The notes under the pieces were generated by a model. That model searched no databases, had not been told where the DNA came from, and worked only from the letters and a program-made list of their open reading frames with translations. 24,659 nt of DNA from an uncultured Alphaproteobacteria bacterium (GTDB lineage: Bacteria; Pseudomonadota; Alphaproteobacteria; Micavibrionales; Micavibrionaceae): positions 1-24,659 of the forward strand of contig CAMLMM010000026.1 of the NCBI GenBank assembly GCA_946481105.1, given 5' to 3'. The position numbers and the translations under genes are program-made. Shown piece after piece: positions 1 to 7,093 of this stretch (positions within the stretch are counted from its first letter, which is position 1; every line of letters starts with the position of its first letter).

Positions 1-590
1 AACACAAGCTTTGCAATTTTTGTCAGCCGCAATAACCAGTCCCAGTCCACGTAGAGCGGCGCTGTTTCATCATACGGCCCGACACGGTCGTATAATTCAC
101 GCCGGAACATCAGTGTGCTTCCAGCGGAAATAGACGCGCCTTTCACCAGCAGGTTTTCAAAACTTAACTCATGATCGCCCGGCGGGTATCCGGCAATGCT
201 GCGACGGCCATCCTGATACAGGCGGTAATGCAGCGTGTATACACCGCCGACATCCAACCCCACTTTTTCCATGACGTCCAACTGCGCCTTTAATTTACCT
301 GGCAGCCACGTATCATCCGAATCCAGATAGGCCACATATTTGCCCTGCGCGGCACATACACCAGTATTGCGCGCATCCGCTTCCCCTTTGTTCACCTCAT
401 GTTTAACCAGACGAATGCGTGAATCCGCCATTGATTCAACTACGGCGACGGTTGAATCCTTGGAACAATCATCAACAATGATGATTTCCATGTCATCGAT
501 ATCCTGCGCTAGCACGCTCTCAACAGCGGCGCGGATAAAATTTTCCCGGTTATAGGCGGGTATGACAACACTGACTAAAGGCTGAGCCAT
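1..590 (-). CDS. GT2 family glycosyltransferase (3' part outside window)
   Basis: The reading frame is open from the ATG at 590 to the window edge (196 residues, no stop), so the C-terminus is missing. The N-terminus MAQPLVSVVIPAYNRENFI is the classic start of a GT-A fold family 2 glycosyltransferase. IIIVDDCSKDST (about 37-47) is the nucleotide-sugar binding segment, and YLDSDD (88-93) carries the DxD metal/sugar-nucleotide motif. WDWLLR lies near residue 186, where this family has its acceptor and general-base region. An in-frame TAA immediately upstream (TAA AAA ATG) fixes this ATG as the first possible start. The gene overlaps the end of the preceding gene by 16 bp, so it is probably translated with it. 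It presumably adds a sugar to a surface glycan; donor and acceptor cannot be read from the sequence. Confidence 0.9.
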   Translation of the reverse strand, partial: MAQPLVSVVIPAYNRENFIRAAVESVLAQDIDDMEIIIVDDCSKDSTVAVVESMADSRIRLVKHEVNKGEADARNTGVCAAQGKYVAYLDSDDTWLPGKLKAQLDVMEKVGLDVGGVYTLHYRLYQDGRRSIAGYPPGDHELSFENLLVKGASISAGSTLMFRRELYDRVGPYDETAPLYVDWDWLLRLTKIAKLV

Positions 591-1930
591 TTTTTAAATT
601 TGTCTTTCATATCTGCAGGCGGCTGCGTAAAATATTGCTCAAAGTAAGATCGCGCACAACGAAGATCATCCTTAAAATTGGAATACCCCTCAAAAAACGT
701 ACACGCAGCAGCGATTTCAGCCCCCGTCCGCGCTTCTTTTTTAAGATAAGACACCGAAAATAACGGGTCGCCCCCTGTGACGGCCAGCCGAATAACAGGT
801 ACGCCCAGATAAACGGACTCCATCGCCGCCGTCGACCCCGTGTACACACATGCATCATGGGCCAGTATATCTTCATGCAGGCGCGTTATATCAGATAAAA
901 AGAATCCTCGCGTGTTGATTTTACTTATATCCATAGCCGGATGTGGACGCAGGGTAATTTGAACATCGCCATTTTCACGCTGGTAGTGCCGCAATATATC
1001 AAGCACACCATTCCTGTCCTCCCCTCCTTGCAACAGCACCAGCATCTTATTAATTTTAGCGGGAGGTTCTGACTTAGGGGCAAATTTGTAGATGTCGCTC
1101 TGACGAAGTGTAAATCCATCTGTCAGATTTTGCTTATCATGGCCAAACTGTGTTAAGACATCACCAACTTCACTGCCTGTTGTGATAATCTGCATCGGCA
1201 ACGGACGCCCAGTATGTGTCGTAATTTTTATCTGATCGGGGAGAATGGCAGCATGCTGGTACCCGGCACTAATCTTACTCTTTGACGCCATGATACAGGC
1301 GCTTTCCCACGCATTGCCTTCAAACGGAAATACTAGCCTAGCTTCCGGCGATTGCTGGTATATTTTTTCGAGCATTTTCATGTAAACAAGCGCAATCGGA
1401 ATCTCAAAGCTGGCCGCATAAAAAACATCTTTCCAGGACCCGCGCATCCACGCGAACGACGCCAGTCCTTTTAAAATGCAGCTCAGACCTTCGGCTTTCG
1501 TCAGTAAATGCGTCGGCCCATAAGCAGGAACAACCATGTCCTTGCGGATAATATCTTCCATCCGGCCATGATAATGCTCGGCTATCTTGCCGACCAGAAC
1601 AGGTTTTAAACCATCACTTAGTAACTTGGCTGGCAATTCGCCATAAAATGACTCACGCCCTGTTCCGTTCTGCCACGTAAACACAGTCATAAAGATAATA
1701 TCGGTTGGCGGGATATGCCGTGTCTTGAACGGCAAATCAAAAAGGCAATAACGGATAAGCCCAAGAAATGGCCGCCATTTCAGTGTTGTCTTTTTACCCT
1801 GCAGCTGCTGATATACATGGGTTCGCACGTAATCACCAACAGCGAGCGATGTAAACCAGATAGGCGGGTGTTTCTGATGGCGCGACCGGAATTCAGCGCA
1901 GAGGCGGGCCATATCCTGCATAACATTCAT
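575..1930 (-). CDS. GT-B-like surface carbohydrate biosynthesis protein
   Basis: About 451 residues when started at the ATG at 1930, which overlaps the stop of the upstream ligase-GT2 gene in an ATGA arrangement. An upstream in-frame ATG at 1975 would give 466 residues but a 49-bp overlap. The middle contains FPFEGNAWESACI followed by GYQHAAI (about 201-229). The C-terminal half has a strand-rich segment ending in TLRPHPAMD (about 326-334) and then YTGSTAAMESVYLGVPVIRL (363-382). That layout is typical of the nucleotide-sugar binding half of GT-B folds, and the N-terminal features recall a family annotated as surface carbohydrate biosynthesis proteins. No signal peptide or membrane segment is evident, so the protein is probably cytoplasmic. 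The family assignment is from memory; the context (two glycosyltransferase domains and an O-antigen ligase) supports a role in polysaccharide assembly. Sugar specificity is unknown. Confidence 0.72.
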   Translation of the reverse strand: MNVMQDMARLCAEFRSRHQKHPPIWFTSLAVGDYVRTHVYQQLQGKKTTLKWRPFLGLIRYCLFDLPFKTRHIPPTDIIFMTVFTWQNGTGRESFYGELPAKLLSDGLKPVLVGKIAEHYHGRMEDIIRKDMVVPAYGPTHLLTKAEGLSCILKGLASFAWMRGSWKDVFYAASFEIPIALVYMKMLEKIYQQSPEARLVFPFEGNAWESACIMASKSKISAGYQHAAILPDQIKITTHTGRPLPMQIITTGSEVGDVLTQFGHDKQNLTDGFTLRQSDIYKFAPKSEPPAKINKMLVLLQGGEDRNGVLDILRHYQRENGDVQITLRPHPAMDISKINTRGFFLSDITRLHEDILAHDACVYTGSTAAMESVYLGVPVIRLAVTGGDPLFSVSYLKKEARTGAEIAAACTFFEGYSNFKDDLRCARSYFEQYFTQPPADMKDKFKKWLSL

Positions 1931-3975
1931 GATGCAGCCTTGTGCGTAAACGATCCGGAGCGCATTTGCTTCCATACACCATAAAAAACATATAACAGCA
2001 CGTAATAAGGAACTATAAGCAACGGCACGCCGATGGCTTCGCGTAGCAACCAGATACGGTTTTTTGACGTCTGTAATTTGTTCAATGTGCGCGATCTATT
2101 GTGAACACGGTAAGCACCGAGACGTTGATGGATACACAGACACAGATGCCCTTGCGCTAATATCCGGCACCAGAAAACAAAATCCTGGGCACGCTCATAA
2201 TCCGGGAAGCGGACATGCCCCACCAATTCTGTATCAATAATGGCCGCCGAACATCCGATATCATTGCATTTCAACAGGCGACCGAATGTAAAGACACGGT
2301 CCGGTGGCGCAACACGCCCGACAACCCTGCCTGCCTCATCTATCACATCGTAATATGTCGTTGATAACGCAGCCCTATGCTCTGCCATCGCCGCCAATTG
2401 CATCGCCAGTTTATCTTGGGTCCAGCGGTCATCACAATCCAGAAAAGCGATATACCGTCCCCGCGCATTTTCCAGCCCCGTGTTACGGGCAGCCCCGGCG
2501 CCATGAGCCGTCTGATGATGGAAACTGCGTATACGTGCATCGCGCGCGGCCCGTTCATTAATAATGCGCTGCGATCCATCGGATGACCCATCATTGATAA
2601 TCAGAAGTTCCAGATCCTGCTCTGTCTGCGCCAATACACTATCAATCGCTTCATCCAGAAAACTCTCGCCATTATGGCAGGGCATGACGACCGATATTTT
2701 TACCGGAAATTCCTTTGCGCCCTGTTCAAGCATCTTCTGCGCACGTCCGTAATGGATTGTCAGAGCCCCCAGCAAAGCAAATAAGGCCGTCGGGACAATC
2801 AGCCACCAGCCGTGAAAAAAGGATGTCAGAAACTGCGCCGAAACAGCATAGGCAACGATGGAAAAGAAACACGCGGCAATTAGCGGCCGCAACCCATGAC
2901 TATCCGACATAATTTTACGATGGGCCGGCCAGATGGTTCTGGCAAAAATCGTCAGGACGAACCCCGCCAGCAGCAAGGTCCCGACAAGACCGGTTTCCAG
3001 TAACAACTCCACAATAATATTATGCGGATGAAATGTGGAACTCAACTTCATCTCTTCAAAATTGAGGTGACGAAATCCCTGAATGCCGATGCCAAAAAAA
3101 GGATTTTGCAAAAATTGTTCCAATGAGAAAGACCAGATATCGGTGCGCCCGGAACCGGTATAGGCCCGTGGGCTATCCACACGCTGTATGAAGGCCTCAT
3201 GGCCTACTAATAGTGAATAACCCCCTATACCGGTCACCGCAGCCATCACATTCACGCCAATAAAGCGACCCAATGTGCGGCCCCAGTTTTTTACCAGTCC
3301 CCAGGGAAAGAAATAGGCATATAAAACTGCCACGACAATGAAAGAAACAATACCACTGCGACCACCGCACATAAAAAGCGTGAATACCGATAAGAACAGA
3401 GCAGCCCAGTCATAAGGGCTGTCGTTACGGAATAAATGTAAATATGCGAAAGGCAGTAAAATGGCTATAATTGTACTGACTCTTTGCTGGGATGATAAAA
3501 ACTTGTCCCCTTGCAAAGATACACCTGTCATCTGCCAGACCACAATTTGCCCTGCTACAAAAATGACAATTCCTGAAATCAATAATGTCGTATGAGCCGG
3601 AATTTTCTGAAGATGATTTAGTAGCGCCAGCCACGTAAGTCCCGCAAACCAGATGGCGCCCCCCAGGGCAATGGCAACCGTTGTCCACCATTTTCCGGTA
3701 TTTACGCCCGGCACGATTCCGCCCCAGCTGGAGATGCCGAATGAAAATAGCGTCAGGACGGCCAGTAAAAAAACCGGGTTGTTCGCTATGCGCCGGATAT
3801 AACTGCCCAGAATTTTAAACCCGCCGGAGCGGTGCTGATACCAAAACTGCCCGGCAAAGAGGATAACCCCCAGCCAGAATGCAATCTGGGGAATCGCATT
3901 CCCCAGCATCGACCCTGCAAGAACCAGAAGAAAAAGCGGTACAATAATGTTTTCAAAGGCAGGAACAGCCTTCAT
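1927..3975 (-). CDS. O-antigen ligase-like membrane protein fused to GT2 glycosyltransferase
   Basis: 682 residues from the ATG at 3975, which has GGGAG five bases upstream. An in-frame ATG at 4023, with GAGGAG 11 bases upstream, is an alternative that would add 16 residues. Residues 1-410 form a polytopic membrane domain of the WaaL/Wzy_C type: many hydrophobic helices, GGRSGIV (204-210), a large extracytoplasmic loop, then FFGIGIQGF (293-301) and HPHNIIVELLLETGLVG (316-332), the usual conserved histidine region. Residues 424-640 form a complete GT2 domain: VKISVVMPCHNGESFL, LLIINDGSSDGS and the DxD-like FLDCDD (511-516), with AQDFVFWCRIL near 596-606 where a catalytic acid is expected. A last hydrophobic stretch (648-668) could anchor it again. 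There is no stop between the two domains. The protein probably combines glycan polymerisation or ligation with cytoplasmic sugar transfer. Ligase versus polymerase cannot be decided here. Confidence 0.82.
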   Translation of the reverse strand: MKAVPAFENIIVPLFLLVLAGSMLGNAIPQIAFWLGVILFAGQFWYQHRSGGFKILGSYIRRIANNPVFLLAVLTLFSFGISSWGGIVPGVNTGKWWTTVAIALGGAIWFAGLTWLALLNHLQKIPAHTTLLISGIVIFVAGQIVVWQMTGVSLQGDKFLSSQQRVSTIIAILLPFAYLHLFRNDSPYDWAALFLSVFTLFMCGGRSGIVSFIVVAVLYAYFFPWGLVKNWGRTLGRFIGVNVMAAVTGIGGYSLLVGHEAFIQRVDSPRAYTGSGRTDIWSFSLEQFLQNPFFGIGIQGFRHLNFEEMKLSSTFHPHNIIVELLLETGLVGTLLLAGFVLTIFARTIWPAHRKIMSDSHGLRPLIAACFFSIVAYAVSAQFLTSFFHGWWLIVPTALFALLGALTIHYGRAQKMLEQGAKEFPVKISVVMPCHNGESFLDEAIDSVLAQTEQDLELLIINDGSSDGSQRIINERAARDARIRSFHHQTAHGAGAARNTGLENARGRYIAFLDCDDRWTQDKLAMQLAAMAEHRAALSTTYYDVIDEAGRVVGRVAPPDRVFTFGRLLKCNDIGCSAAIIDTELVGHVRFPDYERAQDFVFWCRILAQGHLCLCIHQRLGAYRVHNRSRTLNKLQTSKNRIWLLREAIGVPLLIVPYYVLLYVFYGVWKQMRSGSFTHKAAS

Positions 3976-4161
3976 GCAATCTCCCGGAATAAGGCAAATT
4001 TTTGAGGTCGAAGATATGTACATCAATATTCACGCTCCTCAAAGGCGAAAAACTTGTTTTATTTTTAATTATGTCAATATAAGAAACTTGCTTCTTTTCA
4101 TGGGGACGGCTGTAATTTTTCTGGCCTTTTTTAATTTGATTTTCTATACACTTGATTGTCC
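3976..4161. promoter_or_regulatory. Divergent intergenic region between polysaccharide cluster and dcd-murA operon
   Basis: This AT-rich spacer separates the leftward polysaccharide genes from the rightward small-ORF/dcd/murA/radC operon, so it should hold both promoters. For the plus strand I see a weak candidate: TTGTTT at 4054-4059, an 18-bp spacer, and TATAAG at 4078-4083. For the minus strand no convincing -35/-10 pair stands out. Two purine-rich ribosome-binding candidates face left (GGGAG just before 3975, GAGGAG before 4023). No inverted repeat stands out. Confidence 0.35.
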
Positions 4162-4305
4162 ATGAATAATACTACGGAAAATAAAGCAGCCCAGATCCTG
4201 CGGCAACAAAAATTGGTGGAAAAGCGGGCCGAAGCCTTGCGCGCCAATCTGCGCAAACGCAAGGACCAGACGGCCGCTCGCAACGAAGAGACTGAGAAAA
4301 AATGA
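4162..4305 (+). CDS. Small basic protein of unknown function (47 aa)
   Basis: The ATG at 4162 opens 47 codons ending at a TGA that overlaps the dcd start (ATGA), so the two are probably translationally coupled. The peptide is rich in Lys, Arg, Glu and Ala, with a likely continuous amphipathic helix (core [12 protein letters not shown]) and no hydrophobic or signal segment. The codon choice, with GC-rich third positions, matches the neighbouring real genes. I recall similar short Arg/Lys-rich proteins near murA in other Alphaproteobacteria, but I cannot name a family. It could bind RNA or the ribosome, but that is speculation. No strong Shine-Dalgarno sequence lies directly upstream. Confidence 0.6.
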   Translation: MNNTTENKAAQILRQQKLVEKRAEALRANLRKRKDQTAARNEETEKK

Positions 4306-4913
4306 GCAACGCCCAGCCGAAATCGCAAACCGCCGCCGAAGCCCTACCCGGTATCATGCCCGACCACTGGATTCGCGACCAGGCGCTGAACCACGGCATG
4401 ATCGAACCCTTCGCGGAAAAACAAAACCGTGAAGTCAACGGCCAGAAAATCATTTCCTACGGCTTGTCATCCTATGGCTATGATGCCCGTTGCTCAAACG
4501 AATTCATGATCTTTACTAATGTCGATAACGCGATTGTCGACCCGAAGGATTTTTCTCAGCAAAGTTTTGTTGAACGCACCAATGATGTCTGCGTTATTCC
4601 GCCTAATTCGTTCGTGCTGACCCGTACCGTTGAATATTTCCGCATTCCGAAAGATGTGCTGGTTGTCTGCCTCGGCAAATCCACGTACGCGCGTTGCGGT
4701 CTGATCGTCAACGTCACCCCGCTGGAGCCTGGCTGGGAAGGTCATGTGACGCTCGAGCTGTCGAACACTACACCGCTGCCCGCCAAAGTCTATGCGAATG
4801 AAGGCATTGCCCAGTTCCTGTTCTTTAAAGGCTCCAGCGCTTGTGAAACCAGCTACGCCGACCGGTCAGGGAAATACATGGCCCAGCGCGGCGTCACACT
4901 GCCACGAATTTAG
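4302..4913 (+). CDS. dcd: dCTP deaminase
   Basis: 203 residues. It hydrolyses dCTP to dUTP and ammonia in the cytoplasm, feeding thymidylate synthesis. The core is typical of the family. KSTYARCGL (126-134) carries the Ser and Arg equivalent to E. coli S111 and R115 (here S127 and R131). The beta segment [17 protein letters not shown] (139-155) contains the Glu equivalent to the catalytic E138 (here E152). [14 protein letters not shown] (51-64) is the usual N-terminal substrate-binding region. The start at 4302 overlaps the stop of the small upstream ORF. Many family members begin at the equivalent of MPDHWIRD (internal ATG at 4356), so the first 19 residues may be an extension or a mis-set start. 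murA follows 14 bases downstream, in the same operon. Confidence 0.96.
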   Translation: MSNAQPKSQTAAEALPGIMPDHWIRDQALNHGMIEPFAEKQNREVNGQKIISYGLSSYGYDARCSNEFMIFTNVDNAIVDPKDFSQQSFVERTNDVCVIPPNSFVLTRTVEYFRIPKDVLVVCLGKSTYARCGLIVNVTPLEPGWEGHVTLELSNTTPLPAKVYANEGIAQFLFFKGSSACETSYADRSGKYMAQRGVTLPRI

Positions 4914-4927
4914 AAAGAACTGACGTC

Positions 4928-6277
4928 ATGACACAAGCTTCTGCGGTAAAACAAACTTCCCCCGACTATATCCTGATCGATCCACATGCCATTATCAAGG
5001 CATCCGAACTGGATAAAATCCGTGTACAGGGTGGCACCGTATTAAATGGAAATATCCCCATCAGCGGCGCCAAAAATGCAGCCCTGAAGCATCTCTGTGC
5101 CACCATGCTGACGGGGGATACCGTTCAGTTCACTAACATGCCGACGGCATTGCAGGATATACGCACCCTCGCGGCCCTCATGAAAGAAATGGGCGTGTCG
5201 ATAGGTTTGCGCCGGGATGGCGGCGCTGTCATTCAGGCCAACAACATTAACTCGACCGAAGCGCCGTATGACCTCGTCCGTAAAATGCGCGCCAGCATTT
5301 TGGTGATGGGTCCGCTGCTGGGCCGTATGGGTGAAGCAACCGTGTCTCTGCCCGGTGGTTGTACGATTGGTTCGCGGCCAATTGACCTGCATCTGGATGG
5401 CTTCCGCGCACTCGGGGCTGAAATCACGCTGGAAGAAGGCTATGTGAAGGCCAAAGCACCAAAGGGCGGCTTGCAGGGCGCGAAAATCATATTCCCTAAA
5501 GTGTCCGTTGGCGCGACCGAAAACGTCATGATGGCGGCAACACTCGCCAAGGGCGAAACGATTCTGATCAATGCCGCGCGTGAACCAGAAATCGTCGACC
5601 AGGGCGAAGCGTTGATAAAAATGGGTGCCAAAATATCCGGCCTCGGTACATCTGAAATCCGCATCGAAGGCGTACCGCATCTGCATGGTATGACACATGA
5701 TGTTCTGCCTGACCGCATTGAAACCGGCACGTTTATGATTGCGGTCGCCCTGACAGGCGGCACCGTCCGCCTGCAACATACACGTACGGATTTCCTGACC
5801 TCGCTGATTGGTCCGCTGGAACGCGCAGGTGTGACAATTGAACAGGACGGTGCCGATGTCATCGTTCACCGTAATGGTCGCCCGCTGGTGGGAACGGATA
5901 TCATGACCGACCCATATCCCGGCTTTGCGACTGATCTGCAGGCTCAGTTCATGACCATGCTCACCCTCTGCGAAGGGGCCGGTATGGTTACCGAAACCAT
6001 TTTTGAAAACCGCTTCATGCATGTGCCGGAACTGCGCCGCATGGGTGCCGACATCACCGTACAGGGAAATTCCGCCATTATCCGCGGCGTCAGGAAGCTG
6101 AAAGGTGCCGAAGTCATGGCGACCGACCTGCGTGCGTCCGTTTCGCTTATTCTCGCAGGCCTGGTGGCGGAAGGTGAAACGATTGTCGACCGCATTTACC
6201 ACCTTGACCGTGGTTATGAGAATTTAACCGGTAAGCTGGAAGCCTGTGGCGCAAAAATCGAAAGAATTGTATCCTGA
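4928..6277 (+). CDS. murA: UDP-N-acetylglucosamine 1-carboxyvinyltransferase
   Basis: 449 residues. It transfers enolpyruvate from PEP to UDP-GlcNAc, the first committed step of peptidoglycan synthesis in the cytoplasm. Markers are SGAKNAALKHL (46-56) with the substrate-binding Lys/Asn pair, and LPGGCTIGSRPIDLHL (141-156), whose Cys145 corresponds to the PEP-binding, fosfomycin-targeted cysteine (E. coli C115). The family core starts at DKIRVQGG (29-36), so this protein has about 28 extra N-terminal residues. No in-frame ATG lies at the usual position, so the extension looks real. AGAAAG precedes the start. The gene lies 14 bases after dcd and 4 bases before radC. Confidence 0.97.
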   Translation: MTQASAVKQTSPDYILIDPHAIIKASELDKIRVQGGTVLNGNIPISGAKNAALKHLCATMLTGDTVQFTNMPTALQDIRTLAALMKEMGVSIGLRRDGGAVIQANNINSTEAPYDLVRKMRASILVMGPLLGRMGEATVSLPGGCTIGSRPIDLHLDGFRALGAEITLEEGYVKAKAPKGGLQGAKIIFPKVSVGATENVMMAATLAKGETILINAAREPEIVDQGEALIKMGAKISGLGTSEIRIEGVPHLHGMTHDVLPDRIETGTFMIAVALTGGTVRLQHTRTDFLTSLIGPLERAGVTIEQDGADVIVHRNGRPLVGTDIMTDPYPGFATDLQAQFMTMLTLCEGAGMVTETIFENRFMHVPELRRMGADITVQGNSAIIRGVRKLKGAEVMATDLRASVSLILAGLVAEGETIVDRIYHLDRGYENLTGKLEACGAKIERIVS

Positions 6278-6281
6278 CGGG

Positions 6282-6977
6282 ATGAATAACGACCCCGTTC
6301 CCGAACCGCCCCCCCACCATATGGGCCATCGTGATCGCCTGCGTGAACGCTTCCTGAAAGGTGGCGTGAACGCGCTTGCCGACTATGAAATTCTGGAGCT
6401 GATTTTATTCATGGCCATCCCGCGCCGGGACGTGAAACCACTCGCGAAAAAATTACTCACGACCTTTGGGTCATTCGCCAACGTGCTGCATGCTCCCTTT
6501 GATGACCTGAAAGCCGCGGGCCTCACCGAAAACTCGATCACCGCCTTGCGCACGATTGAAGCCGCCGCGTGTCAGCTGATGAAACAGGATGTCCTGAACA
6601 AACCTGTCCTGAATAACTGGACACGTCTGATGGACTATGTCCATGCCAGCATGGCGTATGAACAGAAGGAAAATTTCCGCCTCCTCTTCCTGAACAAGAA
6701 AAACGAATTGATTGCCGATGAGGTCCAGCAATCCGGCACAGTGGACCACACACCCGCTTATCCGCGCGAAATCGTTAAACGCGCGCTGGAGTTAAATGCC
6801 ACCGCCGTTATCCTGATTCATAACCACCCGAGCGGCGACCCGACGCCCAGTAAGGCCGACATTGATATGACGCAGGCTATTATCAATGCGGCGCGGCCTT
6901 TAGGGATTACCATTCATGACCACCTTGTGGTATCTAAAACCGGCACAATCTCGATGAAAAACAAAGGACTGATGTAA
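6282..6977 (+). CDS. radC: RadC-family JAB/MPN domain protein
   Basis: 231 residues from the ATG at 6282, four bases after the murA stop; a GTG at 6246 inside murA would add 12 residues. The N-terminal half has the usual helix-hairpin-helix-like UPF0758 region (HRDRLRERFLKGG, LADYEILELILF). The C-terminal half is a JAB/MPN metalloprotease-like domain with HNHPSGDPTPSKAD (180-193), a full H-x-H-x7-S-x2-D motif (H180, H182, S190, D193). GTVDHTPAYPREIVKRAL before it is the standard preceding strand-helix. The name comes from an old DNA-repair assignment in E. coli that was later withdrawn, and the real function of the family is not settled. It probably forms the end of the dcd-murA transcript; no terminator hairpin follows. 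Confidence 0.93.
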   Translation: MNNDPVPEPPPHHMGHRDRLRERFLKGGVNALADYEILELILFMAIPRRDVKPLAKKLLTTFGSFANVLHAPFDDLKAAGLTENSITALRTIEAAACQLMKQDVLNKPVLNNWTRLMDYVHASMAYEQKENFRLLFLNKKNELIADEVQQSGTVDHTPAYPREIVKRALELNATAVILIHNHPSGDPTPSKADIDMTQAIINAARPLGITIHDHLVVSKTGTISMKNKGLM

Positions 6978-7093
6978 GCGCCGCCCCTAATTAAATTGAT
7001 TTAAATCAATCCATTAGGACACCCTTCCGGATTATCTTGCGCCGCAACACGGCCTCCGTATATAAAGCAGGAAAATAAAGAGGGTTATAAAAA
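6978..7093 (+). promoter_or_regulatory. Antiporter promoter region with perfect FNR/FixK-type box
   Basis: The 116-bp spacer contains TTGATTTAAATCAA at 6996-7009, an exact match to the FNR/Anr/FixK consensus TTGAT-N4-ATCAA; the perfect palindrome extends to 16 bp (6995-7010). A weak -10 candidate, TATCTT at 7033-7038, would put transcription start near 7044-7045. The box would then be centred near -41.5 or -42.5, about where CRP/FNR-family activators sit in class II promoters. AGAGGG at 7079-7084 is the ribosome-binding site for the antiporter ATG at 7094. The motif is seen directly; activation under low oxygen is inference. Confidence 0.6.

Noticed and set aside
4099..4165. 21-codon hydrophobic micro-ORF ending in an ATGA overlap with the 47-residue gene
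   Set aside because: There is no ribosome-binding site, and the hydrophobic residues follow from the T-rich spacer. The overlap is probably chance.
5042..6202. Long minus-strand open frame (386 codons) opposite murA
   Set aside because: It lies entirely antisense to an unmistakable murA. The predicted protein is rich in His, Arg and Gln with no recognisable motif, as expected for a shadow frame in GC-biased coding DNA.
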